Source: Osmia lignaria lignaria
Taxonomy: Eukaryota > Arthropoda > Insecta > Hymenoptera > Megachilidae
Assembly: GCF_051020975.1 (NCBI RefSeq)
Contig: NC_135033.1
Coordinates: forward strand, 10,257,501 to 10,321,500
Direction: 5' to 3'
DNA length: 64,000 nt
The notes beneath the pieces were generated by a model, which was given only the letters and a program-made list of their open reading frames with translations, was not told the DNA's origin and searched no databases. A program made the position numbers and the translations under genes. Below are positions 13,773 to 28,200 of the stretch, in pieces. Position 1 is the first letter of the stretch, and each line of letters starts with the position of its first letter.

Positions 13773-16700
13773 ATGGCCAGGTGGAGTGGTCTTTTACGAT
13801 GGGAAAGTGTCCTGCTCGCGATACTATTCGCCGTAGCGAGGGTGAGGACCAACGATCAGGCTCCAACTATCTCGCAAACCGCGGCTATGGTAAGTGCTAA
13901 TTCAGATTAAACGACAGGATGATGATTTAGCTCAGAGATGGGCTTCTTTTTGTTTTATAGCATTTCCTTGCAAGAGTTAGACTTTAATGAAGCTTTTTCA
14001 ATTGAAATTTTCATCTTAGAAGTTTCGGTATTCAAAATTTTTCATTTCGGACCTTGGTATTTGAAATTTCTATCTTGACAGTTTCGATATTGCAAATTTT
14101 TAATTTGCAAGCTTTATTACATAAAATTTATAATTCTTTAGCGAGAATCAATCTGCCTCCATGCAGGAAACTAGTGATTAATCTTTGAAAAATAGGAAAA
14201 GTCAATGTCTCATCAGACACATTGACAAAGAGAGTTTTCTCAACGAAACAAAAGATATCTTTGTTCTACCAAACCTTTGTCATGTCAGTGACAAAAGAAA
14301 AGAAACTTGTATGTACACTCTAGTGTTTCCTTCAAGTTCAATCTAGTTTTTATTATTGTAAAATTAGAAGAACGTTGGAGTTCCGTAATGTTTCGAAGAA
14401 ATTAGCTTAATGTCAAGCGGTAGAACGATGAAAACGAGCGTTGCGCAATCGGTTTGTTAGCGATCGTAAGTATTTTCGCGGCTGTTCCTGGAAAATCAAA
14501 ACGTTCCGAACGCAACAAGTCGATCCGCGGAGACTGCGCAGAGGAAAGATACCTGACCAGAGGTGGTTAATCGCGGGGAATGAGAATTGTTTCGCGGGAA
14601 ATCTCGCGTTTTATGCGCTCTGTGTCATACGTGAATGAGTAATACGTAGCGTAGGTACATACGTGTTTCTTTCGACCACGCGAATAACATTCCGGAGGAA
14701 ACGTTTATCTCTGTGACACTGATATACAGATTACGATGGACACCGGGTTTATCTAGAAAACGATTCACGATCGCGTTCGAACGTCGTTCACTTTCTTTCC
14801 TATTTTGCTAGTTCAATTTTTCCAACGATGGAATAAATTTTCCTTTCCTTCTCTTTTTCGGCGAACTTTGGTCCGTGAAAAATTACTTTTCAGAAATTAA
14901 CGTTAATTGGTTTTAGTCTCTGCAATTTTTTTTCTTTTTTTCTTTATCGAATTGCTCAGTTTTTTTCAATCTAATCGATCATGCATTGAAAGAACCCGAA
15001 GCGTCAATGTTGATCCATTATTTTATTATTAGTAATTACGATTGTGCAATTGCATTTGCAACGACAACGCGGTGGCTCGTGATGCTAGATAGAGAACGAG
15101 TGGAATGTTGCATAAATAATTTAGTCTATTCGACGTATCTCGACAGGTATGCAACGTGTTGGAAAAGAATAAAAAGAAGAAAAAAACCGAGACCGGTTTC
15201 CAACGTAATGACATAAGGTCGGACAATGTGACGTCACTTGGCTACCTTCGCTAACAAAGTTCAGCTGACTCGTTCCCGACCTTCGATTCATTGAAAAGAA
15301 TTGCTTACGGTAGTGGCAATTTTTTTACCGAGAAATTCCTAATTCGATACCGTTAAGCGACGAATTTCAACCCTCGGACGACGGACCATGGGGAGAGAAT
15401 TAACGTTAAAGTCGAGGAATTCAATTAGAAAAATTAATTATCATAACCTGTTACCTTAATTATAGAGGACAGTGAAGATGGTCTGATCATGAACCGGTTA
15501 TCCTACTTCAATTCTGATGGAATTGAATCGTGTTTCTATAAATGTTAAAGCGTGAAAATGTCAATATTGATATTCTATTTTTTCAACAAAATTTCTTGAG
15601 AACTTGAACCATGATCAGATTAGATAAATTTCTACCATTACTAGAAATAATCTAAAGGATTATTTCAAAATTAACTAAGAAAATCCAAATTTAAAGATAA
15701 CGATAGACTTGATTGCTATTTACACAACCATATCAACGGTGTTACGTAAAAAAAGAATTATCCAAGTTTGTAATTAATTACTCGATCAAATTAACTTCCA
15801 TTCTTTTTCCACTAAGAAACTCGTAGAAAATTTGATTAACGTGTTAGTCTGTGAAATCGTTTAAACTTTTTGCTAATCAATAGAGATAACATATGAGATT
15901 TATAATTAATACCTTGACCAAACGACGATCATTGAAATCGCGTTTGCAAATGGTGGATTTCGTGCTTAAGCAATCTCAGGCCACGATAACGATGTAATTA
16001 TCTACTCAGGTAAATACGAACGCCAACACTTTTATCTTCAAGGTTCGAAAAAGCACGACAAACTACCTCACACCCTTAATTACGTTTCGTCCATTCTTTG
16101 TTCGAGATTATAACGAATACACATCGCGAATCGAAGGAAAGTTTCAGCAACCCACGTGTTCTTAAACCAGAAACTCGAAAGGAATCTGTCGAATGTTTGA
16201 TCGAAACGAAATCACGAAATATGAAGCTGGAATTATTGCGTCGAAGGAAACTAGGCTAAATGCTCGTTGCAAGTAGTAAGAGTCAAGAACGTAGGCAGTA
16301 GAATGATACTTACTTCAATCAGACCTATGGCTATGCACTTGTATCGAATTCGTTTCTAAAAATCATTTCAAAATGTTCATCGATAAGATTCTAATCGAAC
16401 ATAGATGATCGATGATACAAGAAGATACTGTAATTTATTCGACGATCATTAGAGACTAATGCTACGACATTGTAATCGCGTCGGTTTAGCATGTAATACT
16501 TTGTTCTACAATATCACTTGTAATTGACACGAATTTATATTCCTGGCAAGGTGCCAAGTTAAACGAACACCGGTTTGATAGCCCTGATATGTTATAGGAA
16601 AGTTTGTGAAACGACAGGTGTTTATGCATAGAATGAATTAATTAAGAAAGAATTAAAATTCTAAGATGGAACAACTTCGAAGAAGTTTTTATTACTTCAA

Positions 16701-19700
16701 GCTCGAATAACTCAAGTTTATGGTTGAATCGAAGGTTGAGTAGAACCTTGAACTAGTTCACAAGGATCAGTGGTTAAATACACAATACCTAGTAGTCCTG
16801 CGTTCCCATCCTTCCCCGTCGGCGTCCCGGGGGAGAATGACGATACAGGAGAATGAGCATCGTATATATAGACCTATGGCAGACCACCATTATATTATAT
16901 TAATATTTCTCAGTCGTATAATAAATTTTATAATATTTAATAATTAAAATTTTGAAATTTTCTGCTTGACAAAAGACTGTGACGAATAAAATTCTATTTC
17001 TAGCAAAAATTTACACAGCATGAAATCTGTACAGTCAATGGCCTCAATTGAACAGAGAACTTTAATTTTCAGCTTCTGGCAACGTTCCATGCACTGAACT
17101 TAAAGCTCACTTTCGACAAAGCGAATGAAAATGAATTATCCAAACGGTTCCAATTACTGATTCATCGAATTATAATATCGGTATTCGATAAATATTTCCA
17201 TATTCAAGTTACCATAATAATCGTTAGTCCATGGAACACGAAAGCAAAAGAGCGATTCTTAGTTTCGAAAATTTGAAAGGAAGAGAGGAAAGAATTGACG
17301 AGAGTTGGCGAAATGTCAAGTTATCGATAGCCCCGCATCTTTTTCCTCTCACGGGGATCATACTAGGAAATGGTAAATAATGTATGTGCCTCGACACGGA
17401 AATACACGAGGCGCAAGATCGCGAATGTTGGCCTTCGTGTTCCTCGATTCGGAATCGCGGCACGATTTATCCGTCATCGGAATATTAATGATCGTCCAAT
17501 AGATATTCTCATCGTCGCTCGATCCAGCGATCGTTCGCTCCTTTACCTCTTCGCTGTCTACTTGTCATTCGTCTTTCTCTCGGGTGCCTTTGGCCGAGAG
17601 TATTCTTCTCTCGAACGAGATTCGATCACTCCCGTTCAATTAGCGATGCTTTTTTCGGACGGAAACGCGATTGTCCTTTGATTCATCGTTCATTCGTGCG
17701 TTGGAATTTTAACAGACTTCGTGTGACATAAAATCGCTGACTTATCGATGTTTATAAAATAATGGAATTTAATTTTTAATTAGAATTGCAAAAATTCATA
17801 GATTCCATGAAAGGGTTAAAAATGAATGTAACGAAATAGAAGGAAGTTGGTCGGTTGTTTGAGAAATTCAGATCGATTCCCGGTTTGAATTGCGTGACGC
17901 GAAAAAATTGATTCAGAAACACGATTGTCGCTCGCACAAAACCGCCTTCCGTGTCTTATCGGGGCCTTCGCGGAAGATAGTTGCCAATGCAAAGATAACA
18001 ATGCTCTTGGCGACGTCTTATTACAATTACTAATCGCGGTTGATCATTACCCGACGTGCCTCGAACAACCAATCGAACGGAGAACTGTAATCGCGCCGTT
18101 GCGCAAAACCTACTTCACCGTCGAAGAAACGTCTGACTTGCTGCCAAACCACGTCAGCTGACGTCACGACGCGTAAGTTTGGCAAAGATCAAGTCGTCTC
18201 TCCACTGGGTGTTCTGATGGCATAGCTCAAAGAAAAATTTTTAAATTCAACAAAATTGGAAAATTTTCAAAAGAAATACCACCGAATAAAAATTAAAATT
18301 TGAATAATTAAATTTTTTAAGTTTCTATTAGAACGCGCCATTGTCAAAGGGTTAATTACACCACAAATTCTCAAAAACTATTCCAATCAATGTTTACACT
18401 TGAAAATCTCGAGGTTGTCGACCTACAACCTCACATTTTCCAATCTCAACTCGATACTCCGTCCAGAAGCCGATAAAACCAAATGATTCATATTATGTTT
18501 GTAAAAAAAAGATTGCAGTGATTCAACGTTCCGGAAAAGCTCGTATCAACTGACCGCACAAAGACTGTTGCTGCTAATGGAACGATCCAAACGCGGATCG
18601 AACCATTTTCCTTTTTTTATACCATACGATGGATGCAAATAAAGGTTATCGAGAAAGGTTAAACATCGTTAGAAATTCATCGCGTTCGATGATGTTTAGT
18701 AGGAGGTGATTAAGTGTTTTCGATGAATATCTTTAATTAGAATGGTTCTTTGTTTCGTTGTAATAAAAACAACAACGTTATACATTTTATAGTCTTCAGC
18801 TTTTATAGAAAGTCTATCAGCGAATCCATGTTTACTTATTATTATTCATAATCGTGTGTTCTGAGTTTGGTGCGATGATACAATTCTTCTTTGAAGTAAT
18901 AGATCTATTCTTAGAAAATGTTCTTCTTTTACTAGAAATCTATTATCGTTTCTTTAATGAGAAACGATGCACGAATGATCTTTTGCTGGTATTGTTAATT
19001 GCAATTAAAAAAAAAACAACCTTGTTAGAATCTTCTACGTGTTACATTTCAATTCCAGTTAAAAAGGAATTAAGAAAACGGGCATCAAGTTGCCTCGAGG
19101 TTATTCGGGAATCTGTTATCTCGAAGCCATTCCACGAACAGGTGCACGCAAGATTTTAAATTGGCCTCTTACCTGACCCGCTGGGTCGAGTAAGGTCAGT
19201 TAGGGTCAAACACCTGGACATGTCCGGTGATTCGAGCAATTTTTGCTGATCAAAGTTAGCAAACACGCGGCTAATGAATTCAAGAAAATTAATAACACAT
19301 TTTTTATTAATAGAACAAGATATTTCAAAATACAAGCCAAGATTTGATCAAAATTTTCCTTGCAACGGAATGCAATCGGTCGAATCAGCGTTTTCCTGTC
19401 CTGGCTACGTGACGACATTTACAATAAATAAAGATACCATCTCACCATGATTACCTACGTCACTATTTGACAGGGAAATTCTTTCCGAACGTCTGTTGAC
19501 CTCACTTTATAAATACACTGTTACCGTGCGATTAATATTCGAAAAAATCGATCATCCCAATTTCTTCGGTTGAATCAATTTTTACCATCATTCCCTCCTA
19601 CTTTCTTTTCTATCGAAAATTTCAAGTATACTAAACGTGAGATCACGAATCAAGCGGAATATTACCGGCACAAAGGAGCCATCGATTGTTGGCGAAGGAA

Positions 19701-22171
19701 AAAATAAAAATGTTAGTAGAAAGACAATCGCGAGAGTACGCTAACGCGAAAATATATTGTCCGTTGGTACAATGGTACGGTGGACGATCAGAGAGATCTA
19801 ACTTTTGTATTCAAGAAACGACCGGCAGAAGAAGCGAAGGCGTTGAATACTGATGTCGTTCGCGTCGACAAAGACCTCTTCAAGGTCGGGGTCGCTACTC
19901 GATACCTATTCTGCATTTCTTTACTCTCCTCGAGTAACTGATCTATCTGGCACCTTTGACGCACCGTTAACCCTTTAAGGACGTTCGGATACTATGATTC
20001 AATGTCGTATACACTATTAATCAAAAGTTTCAAACTACCTAATTCGAATTTTCTTTCCCCCGGGAAAAAGTGGCGACACCCCACCTTCCCATCTATCCCC
20101 CTCGGCATCCCCGGGGAGAATGACGGCACAGGGATAGTGGGCCTCATTATATAGGCCCGTCGCGGACCACCACTTGCGCGCGCACCTGTACGCGGGAGAA
20201 TTTGAACTGAAACTTATATATTATTAATATTTCTCAGCTATACAATAAATTTTATGATATTTAATTATTAAAAATTGTATTATTTTTCTTTCTAAATCAC
20301 TTTTAATATTAATATCAAGTGAAAATTAAGATTCTGAGACTGCTAGAATCATGTTTGTTGTGCCGTAAGAGATTCTTTCTCAATCCTCGTTACGTTTCAC
20401 TGGAAAGACGCGCTTTTCCATAAGCTCGTTATCACTGATAACGTGAAGCGATAAGGTTCGCGGGTATACAAACGTAGCTATCGTGAGACACGATGTCCTA
20501 TATTATCAGGCAGATTGCGCGATAAATGGAATTATGCAAGCAACGTGCTGCCTTTCTCAAATTTAACCCTTTCAACGCGACGTTCATTGTGCGATAACCA
20601 AAAATCAATACTGAATTTTTATCGTTTGAAGCTTGTATCACGAAAGTACGGCGAGTCTATTTGCGTTTTCGACAGTGAACTAAAATTGAACTCCATAATA
20701 AAAAGGAACCGTAAGAATCTTTAACCGATTAGACCGAGTAGCTTCGGAAATTCGTGATTTTCAGCGATTCCGGAAAAGTCACGCTTTTTCAAGATCAACA
20801 AACACGAATTTACATTTGGTGAATTCACGTTTGGCCTTTCAGGTGTCTCGGTATCTTCCAATCCGAAAGGTCGCTGCTTGATGCATCGGTTGACCCAGTT
20901 ACACGGTTCACCTCGTTACTGGCCACCATTAAATTTATCAAGCGTTGCCTACGCAGAAATTTCCCTGAAAATCGATTCGTCCCAAGTACCTCGAAAAAAA
21001 GAAAAAGAAACAAACTATAAAAGAATAATGAATTTCTGAAGGGATTCGTTTCAACGAGGACAAGAACATTGATTAATTCTATCGAAACACTTTTACGCGT
21101 CCATATGTATACGTGCATAACAATGCTTATGAAAAGGTAGAAAGATAGGCGCGATAGATAAGAATCATTACGAAACAGAAAACGGCGATTATTAGAGACC
21201 GCGATGTGTTTGGTAGAGGCACGAATTCCGTGCGAGTTACAAATCGGGTCATGGAAACAGGGCGTACGTCAGTCCCGATAAACTCGAACAATCAAAATGT
21301 CAACTTTTCGACAGGTAAACGTGATACGATGATCTGACCGAATTTACTGACAATGAGCGAAGGATTGGTTAAGCGAGTTACCATTTCTGGTATACGTGTA
21401 AAAATAAGTGGTACGCGTGGATAACATTTCTCGTTTTCAAAATAATTGAATTTCAACTTTTTAACGCTCTTGATTAATAAGATTAATTAACACCTAATTA
21501 CTAAGAATAGTAATAATTATTAATTTTCAAATTTCAAAGTTCAACCTTTCCATTTGCCATTTCACGTTATTTGTACCATAGCAATATTACTTAAATTAAA
21601 ATAATGTTTCTCTATCGTTTTCTTTTAATTATTCACGCGTATGTAAATTGCGGAGTCGGTCACCGGTTACCCCTGTGCCGTTCAACGTGTTAATAGAGCG
21701 TGAAATTAGATCATTCCATTACCAAAACCGTGTATCTCTTACAACACATTTCCTATCTTCCATTTATTTGTTTAGACTGCATGAATCATGATGTATCATC
21801 TCAAATTATTTATCATCGTGGTTAGTTACTCATCGGTGGTGTTTATTTTAAACAACGCAATGTACTCGTCAAAATCAGTCGAATTTACGAGATTACCAAA
21901 AAAATCATAATCTTCTAAAGATTCTCTCGTTATTCGTAGTTTCTAGTTATTGCAAAAATGTCCAAGGCTAACGGATTGAAACTAACAATCGAGCACCCTG
22001 TAATTTAAAACTGTATTATCGTGTGCTCGGCACGTTTCTCGTTCGGAGGCGGCTCTCAAGGTAGCTCGAACATAAAACGTATCGTGCTTTGCCTTAATCG
22101 CTAGCCAGCGGTAATTACGTCAACGACGACGATTATCGATTTGTAAATTTGCAAGAATTACATTATCTGCT

Positions 22172-22213
<42 letters not shown>

Positions 22214-25200
22214 AGGAGAAGAAGAAAGTTCCACTGACGATACCGCGACGAACGCGAAACTTGAAAGAAATTTAATTTCGAACTATCAATATACGTATGG
22301 AAATTAATGATGTTTGTAATACGTAAGAGATATCAAGGAATTATGATGATACAATAGAATGCTTGTATAATATCCGCGATTTGTCACGTTACGTCGTCTC
22401 GAATAATCAGGTTGTCACGAAATGAAAAAAAAATAAGAATCGTCTATCTAATCACGCAAGAATTTGCTTCAACTCACACCCACTTTATCCAATTAGAATT
22501 TATCTTTATAAGAAAGAAAATTTGGTAATTAACAGCCGAGTTCGTCGAGATTCTTCTTTAGAAATAAAATATAATTAATTCTCGGACGACGGACCATGGA
22601 GAGAGCCAGAATTTTAATATTTAAATCATTAGTATCTTCGCCCACGCGATTCGATACACGGTAATCGGATGAAATTCTTGAATTAATATTAAAATGAACG
22701 GAAAAAAACCTGTGGATGATTCAGAATGGTAGTTCCATGCGCCTACGAGCAAAGAGTAGTTGTACTATTCTACTACGAGGGCGTGCAAGGAGTGTCCATT
22801 CACACGTGACACACGCGGCGCGCGAGTACGAGGCTACTCCACTTACGTTCATTCATAAAAATCACCGCGTTCCTGGAACTCGCGCTCTGACGAACATTCT
22901 TAAGTCTATACGTTACGAAAGATTTTCGAAACCACCTTAACCTTCGAATCATCGACGAAACGAAAGGATCGTGATCGAGCTACATCCTACGTAGCTAACT
23001 TTTATTTTTCAAAGAAATAAATACATTTTTAATCCGTGCACTTGGCCACGTGTCGGTTAAAAATTCTTCAAAACAAGGACAAAATTGTTTCTCTTTCTCT
23101 ATGCAAATCGCCCTGTTTATTTTCGTCGATCTCGAGGAGCCGTATGGTGTATCGCGAGTTAAAGATCCATAAGAGCAGAATCAGAGGTTGATTTACATAA
23201 CGATTCCCTCGAACTAGCGGCGTACACTTGAAACGCTCGTTTCAAGGAATCCTGCTCGAAATTCTACGTGTTTAGAAAGGAATGTACCGTGGCTCGACGG
23301 TAAAAATAATACTCGAAGGACAAAAAATTGTACATAATGGAACGTACCCGTTAAAAACACTGTTTTTCTTGAAAAATTCGAACCAAAAGGTTCGCGATAG
23401 TGAACGCATTAAAGTATTAAAATAATTTTGAAAATAGTGGTACCTCCACGTTCCTGATGTTTGGACTTATACCAAACCAACCTTTCTCATATTTTGTTAT
23501 ATGATCAACTCCGAATATAATTGATTATTAATTTAATTTTACCTCTGTGATAATTATTTCAAAATATACCGAGCAAAATTTGTATTCCAAATATTCCACT
23601 GTATTACTTTATATTCTTTGGTCTAATAATTCGAAAAATTATATGGTTTGATTGAAAGGGTGATTCATAGTTATCCAAGGCTTCCGTCTCGACGGATTTG
23701 CCTCGAGTGCAGCAAGGATGCACTGGATCAACGCGTGCACTTTAAATGTTCGAATGAATGTCTCCTTTATGCACTTGCTGCGTCGTGTCTGACTCACGAT
23801 GCAATTCTCCTGTTCAGGGCTGCAGTTGCATTTCAATTCGTTCGTTCACTGTCACGGTGCAATTAAACGCATTGAAACTATAATAACAGTACCTCTGCAT
23901 AATGCAATGATTATTTTTAACGAATAAATTTTACTCGTCGGGAAGATTAGACTGTTAGGGATAACAGTGTTGATAACGTTATCGATAATCGACATCATCG
24001 CCCGGAACGTTAACTTAAATTTATTAACTTCCTGTGCCATTGCAATTTTTCTCCATTAGAAGATAATCGATGGGTGACAAAAAAAAGTCCACCCACAAAT
24101 GAGTCACCCGTTATTTACTCGAAATGAATTTTACTTTTTTATCGCAAGTTAGTCATTATAATTATATTATTTCCTAAATGAAACGAAGGAAGAAACCCGA
24201 GGAAGAGTTAGAAATTTCCTGTGATTCAGCATCGAAACGATAGACGAGGAAAACGGAAACACGTACTCGAGGCACGTTTTTTATTCACCGGAATATTAAT
24301 TCCCTTTACACGATGCGGTTAAATAACAGTATCACACGACGTTACAGTCACCAGCCAGGTCAATCCCCTCGGACATCATCATTTGTCCCATTTACAGTTC
24401 GTCAACGTGCGAATCTGCTCTTTCTTCCCTTTGTATAAAATTAATTAGACACACGTGTGAATTCATTAAAGATTGGAATCAGGAATATGTTGAGTCTCTG
24501 AATCTTGGAAATTTTTGATGAAAAATTTTAATCAATATCAAAGAAACTTGCCAATTAAATTTTCCTAATCTGTTACAGAACTACCTATCTCAATTCGGCT
24601 ATTTGCAACCAATTAATCCAACGAGCGGTGGAATTATATCTCAAGATACACTGTCGAAAGCAGTCGCCGAATTTCAATCTTTCGCCGGGTTAAATATAAC
24701 AGGTAAGTGTTACATTGAATTAACGAAGGAAGAAAATAAGAAAATATCAAAAGTGGGAAACGAAGAAACTCAAAAGATGATCTCTTTATCACCTTCTCGT
24801 ATTATATCTAAGCGTAAATTGAGTTTAACGATTGTCGTGAGTGCTTATGTACGTGAATCATACCCACGGATGCATTCGTTCATGCATGACTCACCTAAAG
24901 CCAGATGCAATATCAAATTTGCCACATAGAAGGTAATTAAATTAATTGTAAATCGCAATGACAAACATCGTTTCACTGTATCAGAGTCCAGTTCCAAGAG
25001 TCGTTTCCTATACGTGAAAAGAACGAAAGTACGTCATACTTGATTGAAAAGAACAATTATTATCCGCGAGTGATTTGAATGAAGAAAACAAAAATCTTAT
25101 TATCTTGGGAAGAATAAAGAGGATTCGATGAATTTTGATTCAGGCACGAAAAATAATTTTTAAGATTAATTTCAATACAGAAGAAAAACGACAGCAGAAA

Positions 25201-28200
25201 TTCCAACAAAGCAAATTTCCTGAAAAGGCTCGAATCGATTTGCGATTCAGAAAAAGATCACACGCGTCTGCTTGCACTTTTCCAATATACTTGCCCGACC
25301 GGATTCGAATAAAGAGCTGATTTTAAACGTTCCTAGACCTTGAAAGACCGGACACCAGTTTGACCGTTCGTCCGGCTGAAAACACGTGTGCGATTTTCGA
25401 GGTGAAAAGGATAAATTGAAACGGAAGGAAAATCGACGAACGAACGTCAAACATCGTCTGGGTGTATCGAGAGGATCATTTAGCGAGGAACGGCTATTGA
25501 AAGAAGAGTTTTCGAGAAGCATTGCCAAGGCTCGAGCCTTGACACACCGACGACTGGGCAAACAAGCCGGACACGGACGAACAAAGAAGCAAATTATTGT
25601 TTCCGCTTTGGATTCCGTGGTTGGATACAAAGGTGGCGCGAGGGAATGGCACCGGCCGAACTGATAACCCGTTATCACCAGCGACAAGCAATTTTCTAGC
25701 CGACTAACTAGACGCTGATAACAAAGCCACTTTGTCATCGATCGATTGATAACAATCTGTTTTGGATGTTTTATCGATTCACTGATAACTTGAATTCTAA
25801 TGAAAATTCAAAATGAAAATGATATGAAACATAGAATTAACAATTGGGGCTCTCTCCATGGTCCGTCGTCCAAAAGTTAACTCTTTGAGGCACACGATTT
25901 TAAAGAAAATAAAAACCCTTGTTGCAGAGAATTTTTTTTTGGAAAAAGTGAAAAAAAAAACATTCATTTCAATTATTTAACATGACTATGAGTAATTTCA
26001 ACTTTTCGAAGTGTGTTAAAATATATCCTACCATGCATAAAAGGCTAAGCAAAAGGTGGGTCAGTTTTTAACCCATCTAACCCTAAAGAGTTAAAATGTA
26101 TTAAATAGATATAGAAAAATGTAGCCAAACGTGAGAGTGAATAAGGTAAAAAGAAGAATGAAAAACCGGAAATGCTTTATTTTATGGCGGAAAATAACGC
26201 CAGACAGATCAGGCAGACCCTCACGGATTCTGAATGATGATACTCTGAACGAATGACTCAGAGTTCGGTGAAATGAGGTAGATTCGTCAGTGGCGCTAAA
26301 AAAATGATTCACAACGCGATGACTGAAACCTTGTCGTCAGGGCACGTTTTTTTAATCGCATAAAGAAAAGTATATTTCAATAGCAGCAATTTTCAACTAG
26401 AAAAGATGAACGTGCATAATAATTTCTAACAGATCGGTTGACAAAGAATCTGTCGGGTTTTTCTAGCCAGAGAATGGATTCTCCGACCAGAACGGACAAT
26501 CAGTGACGCAAAAATTCGTCGATCGTTACGAAAATAATGGTAAAAAAGTTGGGATTTCACAGAAGAAAGGATTTCACTAATGTTGCTTCATTCTATTCGG
26601 CTGAATATTGAAGGAAATTAAGCTAAACGATAAGAACAATGAACCTTTGGAAACTTTGGAGTGTGTAAGAAATAGGATGATTGAAAAATAATGATTGTTG
26701 GAACAACAAAGATTTACATAAGCACGTGTTCGGTATGATAATGATTAACAGTGTCGTGATGAGTAGGTACACGAATCAGCATGTAACTAACATGTAAAAC
26801 GATTGTGTTCTAATCTCTGATTACCATAATCATCGTTATCATTCGTTTTCCATAGTTAAATGGAACACCTTCCATGGTTGAAACTTCGTTAACTATTTTG
26901 TATTCTTCGTGCAGACAATTACAAACGTGATTTGTATTTCAATCTTGTAATTAAAAATGTTTATATACAATTATATATTTTTTTACTTATAAAATGGATC
27001 TGAATTCGGCTCCTTTGAATTTCTAATCAAATACCTTACTCCTTTCGCTTTTATTAATATTTTAATATTTCAATTAAAAAGAAATTGAAAGTAAAGGTTT
27101 GAATTTTGAATTTTTAATCACTGTCTAATTATCTGTTTCATTTGCAAGCAGTAGGTGACGCGTAATTAATTTCTAAAATGTTAATTTCTGAAAGTAAGGA
27201 CAACGATCTACGACATACTCGATTGAGTTTCCTCTCGACCTCCATTCTACTCAGAACTCGCATCCGACACCAGTCGATCATTCGTAAGCGTATTCAAATC
27301 AATCCCGACGATTATTCCGTTAATACACCGTAATTTCCACTCGCGGGTGTATTAATAAACCGTGCAATTTCCAGTCGCGTGACACGGCATACTCGTTTGC
27401 ACGTGACGCGACGATTAAAGTGTATCGCACACCTGCTCGATCGAATCGAATAAAAACTATCTCGTACTGAATCAAGAACGCGAACCCGTATAAAATTCTT
27501 CTAATATGTTTTAATTATTCGTACGAAGGGTTAGATTGATCGGTATCAGTCAGAAATCGATGATGATACTTTTCATATTTCGTCCCGAGTGTGCAGGGAG
27601 CTTAATGCATTTGCATATACGTTGCATTGATGCATATGCACCAAGATACAAGGAAACACACACGATGCACGAATGATCGCGAATAGAAAACGGTACGTGC
27701 ATACACGCGATCAATAGCGATTTCAACCTACATTTGATACACGAATGATACATTAGATGCATAAATAGGTAAGGGTCAAAGTGGGACCCTAAAATGTAAT
27801 GATTGAAACAAGCGAAGAAACGAAGCAAATAATTGTTGAATGGTATTAAAATAGAAAATTTTATCTGTTTTCAGGAGAATTCGACGAAGAAACGTATAAA
27901 TTTATGGCACTACCAAGGTGTGGTGTTAAGGACAAAGTTGGACCTGGATTTGGAAGATCGAAGCGCTATGCTCTTCAAGGTAGATAATTGATTATTTTCT
28001 AGTATTTTGTAGGAAATTGTAACTAGTTTTCCATGGTATTAACGAAATTTTTGAAATTCACGAAACCAGCACCGGATTAAGGGTAGGTCTAAGGGACGCC
28101 CTTTTTCTTTACAATTAAATTTGATTTAAGCTTCGATAGCTCTGGGCTTCAGAAACCTTGTTCCGCTATTGCACCCATCACATAACATTCGACCAATTAT

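Larger units (their letters stand above)
13890..24578 (+). other. Mmp1 intron 1 (10.7 kb)
   Basis: It separates the signal-peptide exon from the prodomain exon. It holds no convincing nested gene. It does hold two copies of a dispersed repeat (16.8 and 20.1 kb), two copies of a short conserved motif (15.4 and 22.6 kb), a 59-bp tandem duplication, nuclear-receptor half-sites, two CREs and AP-1 sites, plus a 36-nt poly-A tract at 22177-22212. Long first introns in regulated genes commonly house enhancers; that role here is inference. Confidence 0.8.

Noticed and set aside
13399..13866. 155-codon minus-strand frame opposite the Mmp1 5' UTR and first exon
   Set aside because: It is a shadow of the CpG-rich 5' UTR and signal-peptide exon; the residues are Arg/Ser-rich with no family resemblance.
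25247..25738. 163-codon minus-strand open frame in Mmp1 intron 2, with a plus-strand frame opposite
   Set aside because: No domain, signal or splice context; open in both strands because of local GC-rich composition; coding on neither strand is supported.
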